Shown one piece after another: positions 6,981-16,032 of a DNA stretch of 17,479 bases (positions are counted from its first letter, which is position 1; the number at the start of each line of letters is the position of its first letter). Origin of the DNA: Halieaceae bacterium UBA6060 (GTDB taxonomy: Bacteria > Pseudomonadota > Gammaproteobacteria > Pseudomonadales > Halieaceae). The translations under genes were made by a program, and so were the position numbers. The notes under the pieces were generated by a model. That model saw nothing but the letters and a program-made list of their open reading frames with translations. It was not told where the DNA came from and did not search any database. Location: NCBI GenBank assembly GCA_002428935.1, contig DIYG01000089.1, positions 1 to 17,479 on the forward strand, read 5' to 3'.

Positions 6981-8702
6981 ATGAACGAGCGAGTGAGCGG
7001 TAAACCCTCTGGTCTCGCGGGCCGTCTTGTAATCGAAGGGCTGCTCGATGCGGAGCAGGCATCGAAAGCTCAGGCGGCGGCGGCCGACGAGCGTATCCCC
7101 TTCGTGCGGTATCTCGTCGACGAGGTCAAAATCGACAGCCATCGCTTGGTCGAGATCGCCTCCCAGGAGTTTGGCGCTCCACGGTTTGATATTGGCGCCT
7201 TTGACGCCCAATTCTTGCCTCAGGGCATCGTTGAACCTGATCTAGTTCAGAAGCACCACGCCCTACCCCTGTACAGCCGCGGCAAACGCTTGTTCATCGC
7301 CATGTCCGATCCGACTAACCTGTCGGCTCTGGACGAGATCAAGTTTCACACGGGGCTCAACACCGAAGCCATTCTCGTTGATGAACACAGTCTGCAAAAA
7401 GCGATTAGCGATTGGTCTGAGGCCCAGGATGATATCGGCGGCGGTCTAGAGGATCTCGAATCTGCCGAATTGGATGACATTGATGTTGGTGCCGTCGATG
7501 AAGACGCCTCTAACGAAGATGACAGTGGCAGCGTCGATGAAACACCCATCGTACGCTTCGTCAACAAAGTACTCGTGGACGCCATCAAGCAAGGTGCCTC
7601 GGACATCCATTTTGAGCCCTATGAAAAAGACTATCGGGTGCGCTTTCGCACCGACGGGGTACTCCGAGAGGTAGTAAGACCACCGCGCAATCTGGCGCCG
7701 CGGCTCTCGGCGCGCTTGAAGGTTATGTCCCAGATGGACATATCCGAACGGCGCATTCCCCAGGATGGCCGCATTCAGATGAAGCTATCACGGAATCGCG
7801 CCATCGACTTCCGGGTCAACACCCTGCCGACTCTCTTCGGGGAAAAGATCGTTCTGCGTATCCTCGATCCCACCAGTGCCCAGATGGGCATCGATGCGCT
7901 GGGCTATGAAGAAGACCAGAAAGCCATGTACATGAAGGCTCTGCATCAGCCGCAGGGCATGATTCTGGTGACCGGCCCCACGGGCTCCGGTAAAACCGTG
8001 TCACTTTATACGGGCCTGAATATTCTCAACGAACCCGAACGGAATATTTCCACGGCGGAAGATCCCGTGGAAATCAATCTCAGCGGCATCAATCAGGTTC
8101 ACGTTAACGCCAAAGTAGGCCTGAACTTTGCCGAAGCTCTGCGCTCCTTCCTTCGCCAGGACCCGGACATCATCATGGTGGGGGAGATACGCGACCTGGA
8201 AACCGCTGAGATCGCCATCAAGGCCGCGCAAACGGGTCACCTGGTGCTCTCCACCCTTCACACCAACAGTGCCGCCGAAACCATTACCCGTCTTCTGAAC
8301 ATGGGCGTGCCGGCCTTTAACGTGGCGACCTCAGTGAGCCTAATCATCGCCCAGCGCCTGGGACGGCGACTGTGTAAGGAATGCTGCGCCCCGGCCGATG
8401 ACATCCCCCGGGAGATCCTTCTCGAAGAGGGCTTTACAGAGGAAATGCTCGCCACCGCCACCATCATGAAAGCTGTCGGCTGCGACGCCTGTAAAGATGG
8501 CTATAAAGGCCGCGTTGGGATTTATGAGGTGGTGCGAATCACGCCGGAGATTGCCAACCTGATCATGAGCGAAGGGAATTCCCTGGAAATATCTCGACAG
8601 GCTAGAAGTCAGGGATTCGCTGACCTGCGCACTTCCGCGTTGCAAAAATGTGCCCAGGGTTTGATTAGTCTTGAGGAAGTAAACCGCGTTACGATTGACT
8701 AG
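6981..8702 (+). CDS. pilB: Type IV pilus assembly ATPase PilB
   Basis: Hexameric cytoplasmic ATPase that drives pilin extraction and pilus extension. At 573 residues it has the usual PilB length. An N-terminal GspE-like domain (about 10-145) is followed by an acidic linker rich in Asp/Glu (about 150-188) and the ATPase core: GPTGSGKT Walker A at 332-339, an Asp box around 359-363 (TAEDP), and Walker B with GEIRD ending at about 405. A CxxC pair (Cys465, Cys468) and a second (Cys501, Cys504) form the tetracysteine zinc site that separates assembly ATPases from most retraction ATPases of the PilT type. ATG 6981 has AGG nine bases upstream. It heads pilB-pilC-pilD-coaE, diverging from pilA. Confidence 0.97.
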   Translation: MNERVSGKPSGLAGRLVIEGLLDAEQASKAQAAAADERIPFVRYLVDEVKIDSHRLVEIASQEFGAPRFDIGAFDAQFLPQGIVEPDLVQKHHALPLYSRGKRLFIAMSDPTNLSALDEIKFHTGLNTEAILVDEHSLQKAISDWSEAQDDIGGGLEDLESAELDDIDVGAVDEDASNEDDSGSVDETPIVRFVNKVLVDAIKQGASDIHFEPYEKDYRVRFRTDGVLREVVRPPRNLAPRLSARLKVMSQMDISERRIPQDGRIQMKLSRNRAIDFRVNTLPTLFGEKIVLRILDPTSAQMGIDALGYEEDQKAMYMKALHQPQGMILVTGPTGSGKTVSLYTGLNILNEPERNISTAEDPVEINLSGINQVHVNAKVGLNFAEALRSFLRQDPDIIMVGEIRDLETAEIAIKAAQTGHLVLSTLHTNSAAETITRLLNMGVPAFNVATSVSLIIAQRLGRRLCKECCAPADDIPREILLEEGFTEEMLATATIMKAVGCDACKDGYKGRVGIYEVVRITPEIANLIMSEGNSLEISRQARSQGFADLRTSALQKCAQGLISLEEVNRVTID

Positions 8703-8726
8703 TTCAATAGAAACATCCAGTAACGA

Positions 8727-8766
8727 TCAGGCAACATAAAGCCTGACGGATGCGGCCACCGCCGCA
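8727..8766 (+). repeat. Two tandem short hairpins in the pilB-pilC spacer
   Basis: TCAGGC / GCCTGA (8727-8746, eight-base loop) and TGCGGC / GCCGCA (8751-8766, CACC loop) are perfect six-base-pair stems four bases apart. No T-run follows, so they are not standard terminators. They may set mRNA stability or the relative output of pilB and pilC. Confidence 0.35.
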
Positions 8767-8827
8767 AGGACCCAGCAAAAGACCAAAGGGGCTGCGAGTA
8801 ACAGCCTGAGGAGCAACGGGCAGGATC

Positions 8828-10045
8828 ATGGCGACCACGGCGACCAGCGAACTCTTTATCTGGAGCGGCACCGACAAGAACGGCCGCCAGACCAAGGGCG
8901 AAATCAACGCCCCTTCCCAGGCCATGGCCCGGGCGCAGTTGCGCCAGAAGGGTATCAACCCTCGCTCCGTGCGCCGCAAACCCAAGCCCCTGTTCGGCCC
9001 GCGAAAAAAACCCATCAAGCCTGCGGATATCGCTATTTTCACCCGCCAGTTAGCGACCATGATGAAAGCTGGGGTGCCTTTGGTGCAGAGCTTCGACATC
9101 GTCGCCGATGGCCTCGAGAATCCGTCCATGCGCGACCTGGTCAATACCATCAAGAACGACGTAGCCGCCGGTAGCGGGCTCGCGCCTTCCCTTGAAAAAT
9201 ATCCTCGGCATTTCGATGAACTGTTTTGCTCGCTGGTAGGCGCCGGCGAATCGGCAGGTACCCTGGAAGTCATGCTGGACCGGGTAGCCACCTACAAGGA
9301 GAAGACCGAGCAACTCAAGGCAAAGATCAAAAAGGCGCTGACCTACCCCACGGCGGTTATCGTTGTGGCGCTCGTCGTGACCGGCATTCTGCTGGTAAAG
9401 GTGGTCCCCCAGTTCGCTTCAACCTTCCAGAGCTTTGGCGCGGATCTTCCCGCATTTACCCTGTGGGTGATGGGCTTGTCTGAGTTCATGCAAGCCTGGT
9501 GGTTCATTATCCTCGTATCGATTGTCGGCACGGTCTATCTCTTTAAGGAGTTGCGAGTTCGCTCCCAGGCCTTCGGTGAAGCCATTGATAAGACACTGTT
9601 AAAAGCTCCGATTTTCGGGGGCATCGTCCACGACGCCGTGGTCGCTCGCTTTTCTCGCACCCTGGCAACGACCTTCAACGCCGGCGTCCCTCTGGTGGAG
9701 GCTCTCGAGTCCACGGCGGGCGCCGCTGGCAACTCCGTGTACAGCAAGGCGATCTTGCAGATTCGCGATGATGTGACCACGGGTTCTAGCTTGTATCAGT
9801 CGGTGAAAAGCACCGGCTTGTTTCCCAATATGCTTCTGCAAATGATTTCCATCGGAGAAGAGTCCGGTCAGCTTGATGAGATGCTCGATAAGGTAGCCAA
9901 TCATTACGAAGAAGCCGTCGACAACGCCGTGGACAGTCTCAGCTCTCTCATGGAGCCGATGATCATGTCGATTCTCGGGGTTCTCGTGGGCGGACTCATG
10001 GTCGCCATGTATCTACCCATCTTTATGCTGGGCTCGGTCATCTGA
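8828..10045 (+). CDS. pilC: Type IV pilus inner-membrane platform protein PilC
   Basis: 405 residues, typical of PilC/GspF. It sits in the inner membrane, contacts PilB and couples ATP hydrolysis to pilin insertion. Two T2SSF domains are visible, at about 68-190 and 270-393, each beginning with a similar phrase (FTRQLATMMKAGVPLVQSFD and FSRTLATTFNAGVPLVEALE) and containing a GAGESAGTL or IGEESGQLD motif. Hydrophobic helices lie near 173-193, 222-242 and 375-398, giving the usual three-helix layout. The start ATG has AGGA close upstream. A 125-base spacer with two hairpins separates it from pilB, a larger gap than elsewhere in this operon. Confidence 0.97.
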   Translation: MATTATSELFIWSGTDKNGRQTKGEINAPSQAMARAQLRQKGINPRSVRRKPKPLFGPRKKPIKPADIAIFTRQLATMMKAGVPLVQSFDIVADGLENPSMRDLVNTIKNDVAAGSGLAPSLEKYPRHFDELFCSLVGAGESAGTLEVMLDRVATYKEKTEQLKAKIKKALTYPTAVIVVALVVTGILLVKVVPQFASTFQSFGADLPAFTLWVMGLSEFMQAWWFIILVSIVGTVYLFKELRVRSQAFGEAIDKTLLKAPIFGGIVHDAVVARFSRTLATTFNAGVPLVEALESTAGAAGNSVYSKAILQIRDDVTTGSSLYQSVKSTGLFPNMLLQMISIGEESGQLDEMLDKVANHYEEAVDNAVDSLSSLMEPMIMSILGVLVGGLMVAMYLPIFMLGSVI

Positions 10046-10091
10046 TCCGCTTCGCGCCTGACACGTTCTTTCAGCCCGTAGCTTCCCAAGC

Positions 10092-10976
10092 GTGACAGAC
10101 TCCACCATGAGCCTGGGCGAGTTTTTCGCCGCTCAACCCCTGTTTTTTTTCACGGTGCTGGGCATGCTGGGCTTGGTGGTGGGCAGTTTTCTCAACGTGG
10201 TTATCCTCCGCTTGCCGCAGATGCTCCAGCGGGAATGGACTCGCGACTGTCGTGCCCTTCTTGAAATCGAAACCGATCCCGAGGCCGTCGAACCTTTCTC
10301 CCTGGCTTTTCCCGCCTCTCATTGCCCGCGCTGCAAAGCGCCCGTGCGCGCCTGGCAGAACATCCCGCTGCTCAGTTTCATCCTCCTGCGAGGTCGCTGT
10401 GCCGAGTGCCAAAACCCCATCGGCTGGCGCTACCCTCTGGTCGAGGTTTTGACGGCGGGTGCCACCATCACGATCGGCGTGTTTACACCATGGGGGTTAC
10501 CTCTTCTCGCTTACCTGCTTCTAACCTGGTGTCTCATTACCCTTGCCGTCATCGATATGGACACCCAGTTGCTTCCCGATGACATCACCCTACCTCTTCT
10601 GTGGCTGGGCCTACTGTTTAATTTAGCCCTTGGCCCTGTACCGCTTGCGGATGCGGTGCTTGGAGCCGCCGGTGGCTATCTTCTACTGTGGAGCGTCTAC
10701 TGGCTCTTCAAGCTCGCCACGGGAAAAGAAGGCATGGGTTTCGGGGACTTCAAGCTCCTGGCGGCTCTCGGTGCCTGGCTGGGCTGGCAAGCGCTACCCA
10801 TGATCATTCTTCTCTCCTCGGCGGTCGGCGCGGTGCTGGGTATTGTGATTCTTACTCTTCGCGGGCAGGGGCGCTCTCAACCTCTTCCCTTCGGTCCGTA
10901 CCTCGCGGCCGCCGGATGGATTTGTCTCCTGTGGGGAGACTCTCTGGCCGCTCTGCTCCTCGGGTCGCCAGGGTGA
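10092..10976 (+). CDS. pilD: Prepilin leader peptidase / N-methyltransferase PilD
   Basis: Inner-membrane aspartic protease that removes the PilA leader after glycine and methylates the new N-terminus; it usually also serves type II secretion pseudopilins. The 294 residues include the N-terminal GSFLNVVILR segment, a cytoplasmic zinc tetracysteine (Cys78, Cys81, Cys103, Cys106), and the two catalytic aspartates, Asp155 in VIDMD and Asp219 in the GxGD motif GFGDFKLL. About seven or eight hydrophobic helices are evident. The listed start is GTG; an ATG five codons later (10107) is an equally reasonable start because neither has a strong ribosome-binding site. It lies 46 bases after pilC and its TGA overlaps the coaE start. 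Confidence 0.96.
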   Translation: MTDSTMSLGEFFAAQPLFFFTVLGMLGLVVGSFLNVVILRLPQMLQREWTRDCRALLEIETDPEAVEPFSLAFPASHCPRCKAPVRAWQNIPLLSFILLRGRCAECQNPIGWRYPLVEVLTAGATITIGVFTPWGLPLLAYLLLTWCLITLAVIDMDTQLLPDDITLPLLWLGLLFNLALGPVPLADAVLGAAGGYLLLWSVYWLFKLATGKEGMGFGDFKLLAALGAWLGWQALPMIILLSSAVGAVLGIVILTLRGQGRSQPLPFGPYLAAAGWICLLWGDSLAALLLGSPG

Positions 10977-11593
10977 ACAAGCCTTTTTGCGTCGGCATCA
11001 CCGGCGGCATAGGCAGCGGCAAGACCGCCCTGACGGACCGGCTGGCGGCGCGGGGCATCACCATTGTCGATGCGGACCTCACAGCCCGGGCGGTAGTCGA
11101 GAAAGGCCAACCTGCCCTGGAAACCATCGCTGAACACTTCGGTCCGGATATGCTTCTGGATGACGGCAGCCTCGACCGGGCAACCCTTCGAAAGGTGGTC
11201 TTCGCCGATCCCGCGGAGCGCGCCTGGTTAGAAGGCCTAACCCATCCACTCATTGGAGCACGGATTCAAGGAGACTTGGAAGCAGCAGACTCGCCCTATG
11301 TGGTGCTTAGTTCACCGCTGCTCCTGGAAGGCAAACAAAAGGATCTGGTGGACTATATCGTTGTAGTAGATGTACCAGAAGCCACACAGCTCGCCCGGAC
11401 AACGCGCCGGGACAACAACAGCGAAGCCCTGGTGCGATCCATCATGGCTGCCCAGCTCGCTCGGGAAGATCGCCTTAACCAGGCCGATTGGGTTGTGGAC
11501 AACAGTGGGGATCTGGCAGACCTGGATCGAGCCGCCGCTGATCTTCACGACCAGCTACTGCGAGAAGCCCAGAAGGCCAACGACGCTTCGTAG
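10973..11593 (+). CDS. coaE: Dephospho-CoA kinase
   Basis: Last step of coenzyme A synthesis: phosphorylates the ribose 3'-hydroxyl of dephospho-CoA using ATP, in the cytosol. The 206-residue product is of normal length. The N-terminus VGITGGIGSGKT carries the P-loop, followed by IVDADLTAR, the acceptor-binding motif with its conserved Asp, then LSSPLLLEG and a C-terminal ADWVVDNSGD typical of the family. The start is GTG, chosen because it gives the family N-terminus and overlaps the pilD stop as GTGA, implying translational coupling. Placement behind pilD is common in gammaproteobacteria. No zapD or yacG follows; the next gene, mutT, converges after only 53 bases, with no obvious terminator between them. 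Confidence 0.95.
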   Translation: MNKPFCVGITGGIGSGKTALTDRLAARGITIVDADLTARAVVEKGQPALETIAEHFGPDMLLDDGSLDRATLRKVVFADPAERAWLEGLTHPLIGARIQGDLEAADSPYVVLSSPLLLEGKQKDLVDYIVVVDVPEATQLARTTRRDNNSEALVRSIMAAQLAREDRLNQADWVVDNSGDLADLDRAAADLHDQLLREAQKANDAS

Positions 11594-11646
11594 TCAGACC
11601 AGACCGGCCACCGGAAGGGCAGGCTGCAACAGCTAGAACAAAGCAG

Positions 11647-12063
11647 CTAAAGCCGCGCCTGTACTTGCTTAACAATCGGCTGATTGGCTTCTGGAAAGGC
11701 GTATTTGTGCAGCTCAGAGATGGGTACCCAGCGCATCGGTTGCCCCTCACGAGGCTCAGGATCACCCGTGTACTGGGTGACATGATGTACATCCAGGCAC
11801 ACCTGCTTGTCCCCATAATCATGCTCGACCTGGATCATGGCTTCGTGGCGGCGCACCTCCACACCAAGCTCTTCAAGAATTTCCCGTCGTAACGCCGCCG
11901 CGAGAGATTCGCCTGCTTCCCACTTTCCACCGGGAAATTCCCACAGGCCGCCCTGATGGCTGTTGGGATGACGGAGCGTTAGGAGCACTTCCCGCTGAGC
12001 ATTGCTAATGACCGCAACGGCCACATGCACAAGGGGCCGCTCTTCAGCTTCGATACTCGGCAT
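11647..12063 (-). CDS. mutT: Nudix hydrolase, MutT 8-oxo-dGTP diphosphatase
   Basis: 138 residues. Removes oxidised guanine nucleotides from the pool, preventing A:T to C:G transversions. The Nudix box is complete from residue ~40: G-x5-E-x7-REILEELGV, with the REUxEExGU core intact. The start VHVAVAVISNAQREVLLTLR, WEFPGGKWE and the ending RWVPISELHKYAFPEANQPI fit MutT. The ATG at 12063 was chosen because it yields the family N-terminus; a much longer open frame upstream overlaps argJ and has no Nudix content. The start overlaps the argJ end by 20 bases. In pseudomonads the equivalent gene is often fused to a ThiE-like domain; here there is none. Confidence 0.92.
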   Translation of the reverse strand: MPSIEAEERPLVHVAVAVISNAQREVLLTLRHPNSHQGGLWEFPGGKWEAGESLAAALRREILEELGVEVRRHEAMIQVEHDYGDKQVCLDVHHVTQYTGDPEPREGQPMRWVPISELHKYAFPEANQPIVKQVQARL

Positions 12064-13279
12064 TGATCCGCACATAGTCGTAGGAAAAATCCGAAGTCCA
12101 GACTCGTTCCCGAGCGTGTCCTCGACCCAGATCGATATGCAACACCAACTCTCGTCCGGCCATGACCTCAGCGATCGCCTGTTCATCATACGCTGCGGCT
12201 CGAGCTCCTCGCTCGGCGATGGGCAATTCGTTGATAGTGATGCGCACGCCGTTAACGTCCAGCTTCGCAACATCGGCCCGGCCAATCGCCGCGAGTATCC
12301 GACCCCAGTTTGGGTCTCCAGCAAACAGAGCCGTCTTCACCAGCGGGGAATGCGCCACGGTGAAGGCTACGGCCAGGCACTCCTCTTGCGAGGCACCACC
12401 ACCGACCGCAATCTCCACAAAACGGCTGGCGCCCTCACCATCGCGGACCAAGCCCAAGGCGAGTTCAAGGCACAGCGAGTCCAGGGCTGTCTGAAACTGA
12501 CTCACAAATGCTCGTGCGTCGCCAGCGCCTTGCCTCGCAGTCCCCGTGGACACCAGCACGACAGCGTCGTTGGTGGAGGTATCCCCGTCCACGGTAATCC
12601 GGTGAAATGACTTCTCCACCGCCTCGGCCAGGGCTGTCTGGAGCTGCGCGGGCGTTAGCGGCGCGTCCGTCGCCAGAAACGCGAGCATGGTAGCCATATT
12701 GGGTCGTAGCATCCCGGAGCCCTTGGCGATCCCGGTTAGCGTATAGCTCTCACCATCTATCTCGAAGCGGCGAGAAGCACCCTTGGGGCGAGTGTCGGTG
12801 GTCAAGATGCCCCAGGCTGCGTCTGCCCAGTGGTCAGACTGGGCGCTGGCTACCAGGGTGGGCAAAGCGTCGCGTATCACGTCGTCGGGTAAGTCCTCAC
12901 CGATGACCCCTGTCGAAAATGGCAGCACTTCCTCGGCGCGGATACCGGCTAGTTCCGCGGCCCTATCGCAGCAACGCTGGGCTGCGGCTAGCCCCGAGGC
13001 ACCAGTGCCAGCGTTGGCGTTACCCGTATTCACGAGTAACAACCGAGGCTGGGAATCGCAGGCCTTAAGATGCGCCCGAGCCAGTTGAACGGGGGCCGCA
13101 CAGAAGGCGTTACGGGTAAACACCGCGGCGGCTGTAGATCCAGGGTCGAGCATCAGGGCGACAAGGTCACGTCGATCTGGGTAGCGTATACCCGCGGCCA
13201 CGACACCCAGGCGCACACCGTTAACAGGCAGGAGATCGAGTTCATCGGCCTTTTCCGCAGCCGGGGACTCGTCGCTCAT
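12044..13279 (-). CDS. argJ: Bifunctional ornithine acetyltransferase / N-acetylglutamate synthase
   Basis: Arginine biosynthesis: transfers acetyl from N-acetylornithine to glutamate, recycling the group; many versions can also use acetyl-CoA. The 411-residue precursor cleaves itself between Ala196 and Thr197 in KGSGMLRPNMATML, freeing the threonine nucleophile. NTGNANAGTG (about 84-93), FSTGVIGE (121-128), DGDTSTND and GDPNWGR are family motifs, and the end YVRINAEYRS is typical. The ATG at 13279 was chosen from the open frame because it starts right behind the secA stop with a single base between; the longer frame merely overlaps secA. The tight spacing implies co-translation with secA. 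mutT overlaps its 3' end. Confidence 0.96.
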   Translation of the reverse strand: MSDESPAAEKADELDLLPVNGVRLGVVAAGIRYPDRRDLVALMLDPGSTAAAVFTRNAFCAAPVQLARAHLKACDSQPRLLLVNTGNANAGTGASGLAAAQRCCDRAAELAGIRAEEVLPFSTGVIGEDLPDDVIRDALPTLVASAQSDHWADAAWGILTTDTRPKGASRRFEIDGESYTLTGIAKGSGMLRPNMATMLAFLATDAPLTPAQLQTALAEAVEKSFHRITVDGDTSTNDAVVLVSTGTARQGAGDARAFVSQFQTALDSLCLELALGLVRDGEGASRFVEIAVGGGASQEECLAVAFTVAHSPLVKTALFAGDPNWGRILAAIGRADVAKLDVNGVRITINELPIAERGARAAAYDEQAIAEVMAGRELVLHIDLGRGHARERVWTSDFSYDYVRINAEYRS

Positions 13280-13280
13280 C

Positions 13281-15998
13281 CTACAGGGCGCCGTGGCAGT
13301 GTTTGTACTTCTTACCGCTTCCGCAGGGGCAGGGTTCGTTGCGCCCCACCTTTGGAGCATCACGGGTAAAGGTCTGCGCCGGCGCGGCGGCTTCTGCGTT
13401 TTCAGGAGACTGCACATCCTCCGGCGTCTCAAGGGCCGAAGCCTCGGCGTGCTGGAATGCCAGCTTCTCTTTCTCCGCCGCTTCGCGACGTTGCTGCTCC
13501 ATCAACTCCGCTTCATCGCGGCGTTGAATCTGCACGTGGCTCAAAAACTTAACTACCTCGTATTTGAGGTTGCTGAGGAGTCCCTGGAACAACTCGAAAG
13601 ACTCACGCTTGTACTCTTGCTTGGGGTTCTTCTGCGCGTAAGCACGCAAATGGATTCCCTGGCGGAGATGATCCATGGTGGCGAGGTGTTCTTTCCAAAG
13701 GGTATCGAGCACCTGAAGCATGATCTGTTTTTCGATGCGACGCATTTCCGGGCCGACGCTGACACTTTTGTCTTCGTAGGCTTTTTGCACTTCCGCAACG
13801 ATACGCTCCCGAATCGCCTCCTCGTGCAGGCGATCGTCCTCTTCCAACCACTGCTGAAGGGGCAGGCCAATGGCGAACTCCGCTTCTAGCTGGCGTTCCA
13901 GGCCCGGAATATCCCACTGCTCCTCGACACTCATGGGCGGAATGTAGGAATCGATAGCCTCGTTGACCACGTCCTGACGGATAGCTGTGACGGTATCGGA
14001 AATATCCGCCTCACCTAAAAGGTCGTTGCGCTGCTGATAGATGATCTGGCGCTGATCATTGGCCACATCATCGTATTCGAGAAGCTGCTTGCGGATATCG
14101 AAGTTTCGCCCTTCGACTTTGCGCTGGGCCTTCTCGATGGCATTGGTGACCATGCGGTGTTCGATGGCTTCGCCCTTCTCCATGCCCAGAGCCTGCATAA
14201 AGCTCTTCACCCGTTCGGAGGCGAAGATGCGCATGAGGTTGTCTTCCAGCGATAGGTAAAAACGAGAAACGCCGGGATCACCCTGACGACCCGCCCGGCC
14301 GCGAAGCTGATTATCGATGCGCCGGGATTCATGGCGCTCCGTCCCCAGAATATGCAGACCACCGGCCTCGAGCACCTTGCTGTGCCGCTGTTTCCAGTCG
14401 GCCTCCATGGCCTGGCGCTGTGCGTCACTCACCTCGCCAGCCTGGCGCAGTTCCACCTCAAGGTTGCCACCAAGAACAATATCGGTTCCGCGTCCCGCCA
14501 TGTTGGTAGCGATGGTGACAACACCCGGGCGCCCCGCCTGGGCAATAATCTCAGCTTCCTGTTCGTGGTACTTGGCGTTGAGTACCTTGTGCTCGATCTT
14601 CGACTTACGAAACCGTGCAGACAGCTCTTCGGAGGTTTCCACGGAGGCGGTACCCACCAGCGCTGGCGCACCGGCTTCCATGCAGTGCTTGACGTCCTCT
14701 ACGATCGCGTCGAACTTTTCTTCCCGCGTGAGGTACACCACATCGTTCATATCTTCGCGAACCATGGGCATATTGGTGGGGATAACCACCACATCCAGGC
14801 CGTAGATCTGCCGAAACTCGAAAGCCTCCGTATCGGCGGTGCCGGTCATGCCCGCCAGCTTGTTGTAGAGGCGGAAGTAATTCTGGAACGTGGTTGAAGC
14901 GAGAGTCTGACTCTCGCTTTGGATTGCCACAGATTCTTTGGCTTCGATGGCCTGGTGAAGGCCTTCGGAAAGCCTTCGTCCGGGCATGGTTCGCCCCGTG
15001 TGCTCGTCGATGAGCACCACTTGACCACCCTGCACAATGTATTCCACATCCCGTTGGAACATGGCATGAGCGCGCAAACCCGTATGCACGTGGTGAAGCA
15101 AAGAAAGATTTGTGGAGGCATAAAGGGAGTCGCCCTCCTCCAACAGCCCTTCCTTCACCAGTAACTCCTCGACAAACTCGTGGCCTGCCTCCGTGAGTTC
15201 CACCTGGCGCATTTTTTCGTCGACGGTGAAGTGTCCTTCCTGCGCCTCTTCGTCCCTCTGCAGCAAGGGCACGAGCTTGTTGATGCGCTTGTACAGTTCA
15301 GAACTGTCTTGGGCCGCCCCAGAAATAATCAGCGGCGTTCGCGCCTCGTCGATGAGGATGGAATCCACTTCGTCAACGATGGCAAAGTTCAACTCTCCCT
15401 GAAGCTTGTCCTGGGATGAGAACGCCATATTGTCGCGGAGGTAATCGAAACCAAATTCGTTGTTGGTACCGTAGATGATGTCTGATTCGTAGGCCTGGCG
15501 CTTTTCCTGGGGACTCTGTCCAGAACGCACCACACCCACCGTGAGCCCCAGGAAGGAATACAAGGGGCCCATCCACTGAGCATCGCGATTTGCAAGGTAG
15601 TCGTTTACCGTAACTAGATGCACCGCATGCCCCGTCAGGGCGTTGAGATAGGCAGGCAATGTCGCGACGAGGGTCTTACCTTCCCCCGTACGCTGTTCCG
15701 CTATGCGCCCCTCGTGAAGCGTCATACCGCCAATAAGCTGCACATCAAAGTGACGCATGGCCATGACCCGACGACCGGCCTCACGGGTAACCGCAAAGGC
15801 CTCCGGAAGCAGCGTATCCAGGGTCTCGCCATCCTTTAGGCGGGCGCGAAACTCATCGGTTTTTGCGGCGAGTTCCTCATCGCTCAGGGCTTGCATGCCC
15901 TCTTCCAAGGCATTGATACGCCGCACGGTTTTATGCATGCGCTTGAGCTCGCGATCGTTACGCGTGCCAAAGACTTTTTTCAGGGCCGTAGTGATCAT
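13281..15998 (-). CDS. secA: Preprotein translocase ATPase SecA
   Basis: Motor of the general secretion pathway, pushing unfolded preproteins through SecYEG. 905 residues, close to the 901 of E. coli SecA. Walker A GEGKT lies at 105-109, preceded by EQRT; the DEVDSILIDEARTPLIISG Walker B region starts at 209; TNMAGRGTDIVLGG and the arginine-rich RGRAGRQGDPG of the second nucleotide domain are intact. The C-terminus carries the zinc and SecB-binding motif PCPCGSGKKYKHCHG with Cys890, Cys892, Cys901 and His902, after a charged linker. The ATG has no strong ribosome-binding site; TTAGACAAACGGT precedes it. No secM gene lies upstream, so an E. coli-type arrest control is not evident. argJ follows by one base. 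Confidence 0.98.
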   Translation of the reverse strand: MITTALKKVFGTRNDRELKRMHKTVRRINALEEGMQALSDEELAAKTDEFRARLKDGETLDTLLPEAFAVTREAGRRVMAMRHFDVQLIGGMTLHEGRIAEQRTGEGKTLVATLPAYLNALTGHAVHLVTVNDYLANRDAQWMGPLYSFLGLTVGVVRSGQSPQEKRQAYESDIIYGTNNEFGFDYLRDNMAFSSQDKLQGELNFAIVDEVDSILIDEARTPLIISGAAQDSSELYKRINKLVPLLQRDEEAQEGHFTVDEKMRQVELTEAGHEFVEELLVKEGLLEEGDSLYASTNLSLLHHVHTGLRAHAMFQRDVEYIVQGGQVVLIDEHTGRTMPGRRLSEGLHQAIEAKESVAIQSESQTLASTTFQNYFRLYNKLAGMTGTADTEAFEFRQIYGLDVVVIPTNMPMVREDMNDVVYLTREEKFDAIVEDVKHCMEAGAPALVGTASVETSEELSARFRKSKIEHKVLNAKYHEQEAEIIAQAGRPGVVTIATNMAGRGTDIVLGGNLEVELRQAGEVSDAQRQAMEADWKQRHSKVLEAGGLHILGTERHESRRIDNQLRGRAGRQGDPGVSRFYLSLEDNLMRIFASERVKSFMQALGMEKGEAIEHRMVTNAIEKAQRKVEGRNFDIRKQLLEYDDVANDQRQIIYQQRNDLLGEADISDTVTAIRQDVVNEAIDSYIPPMSVEEQWDIPGLERQLEAEFAIGLPLQQWLEEDDRLHEEAIRERIVAEVQKAYEDKSVSVGPEMRRIEKQIMLQVLDTLWKEHLATMDHLRQGIHLRAYAQKNPKQEYKRESFELFQGLLSNLKYEVVKFLSHVQIQRRDEAELMEQQRREAAEKEKLAFQHAEASALETPEDVQSPENAEAAAPAQTFTRDAPKVGRNEPCPCGSGKKYKHCHGAL

Positions 15999-16032
15999 AC
16001 CGTTTGTCTAAGTGGGGCCGCGGCCCAGCAAA

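Noticed and set aside
8704..9291. 195-codon minus-strand frame opposite pilC
   Set aside because: Antisense to a clear PilC; low-complexity basic translation without domain features.
12064..12324. 87-codon N-terminal extension of the mutT frame
   Set aside because: The extension lies inside argJ in another frame and has no Nudix-family content; ATG 12063 gives the normal MutT N-terminus.
12002..12610. 202-codon plus-strand frame opposite mutT/argJ
   Set aside because: Antisense to two recognised genes and crossing their boundary; no motif.
13293..13889. 198-codon plus-strand frame opposite the 3' end of secA
   Set aside because: Antisense to the conserved SecA C-terminal region; the leucine-rich translation reflects the complementary strand.
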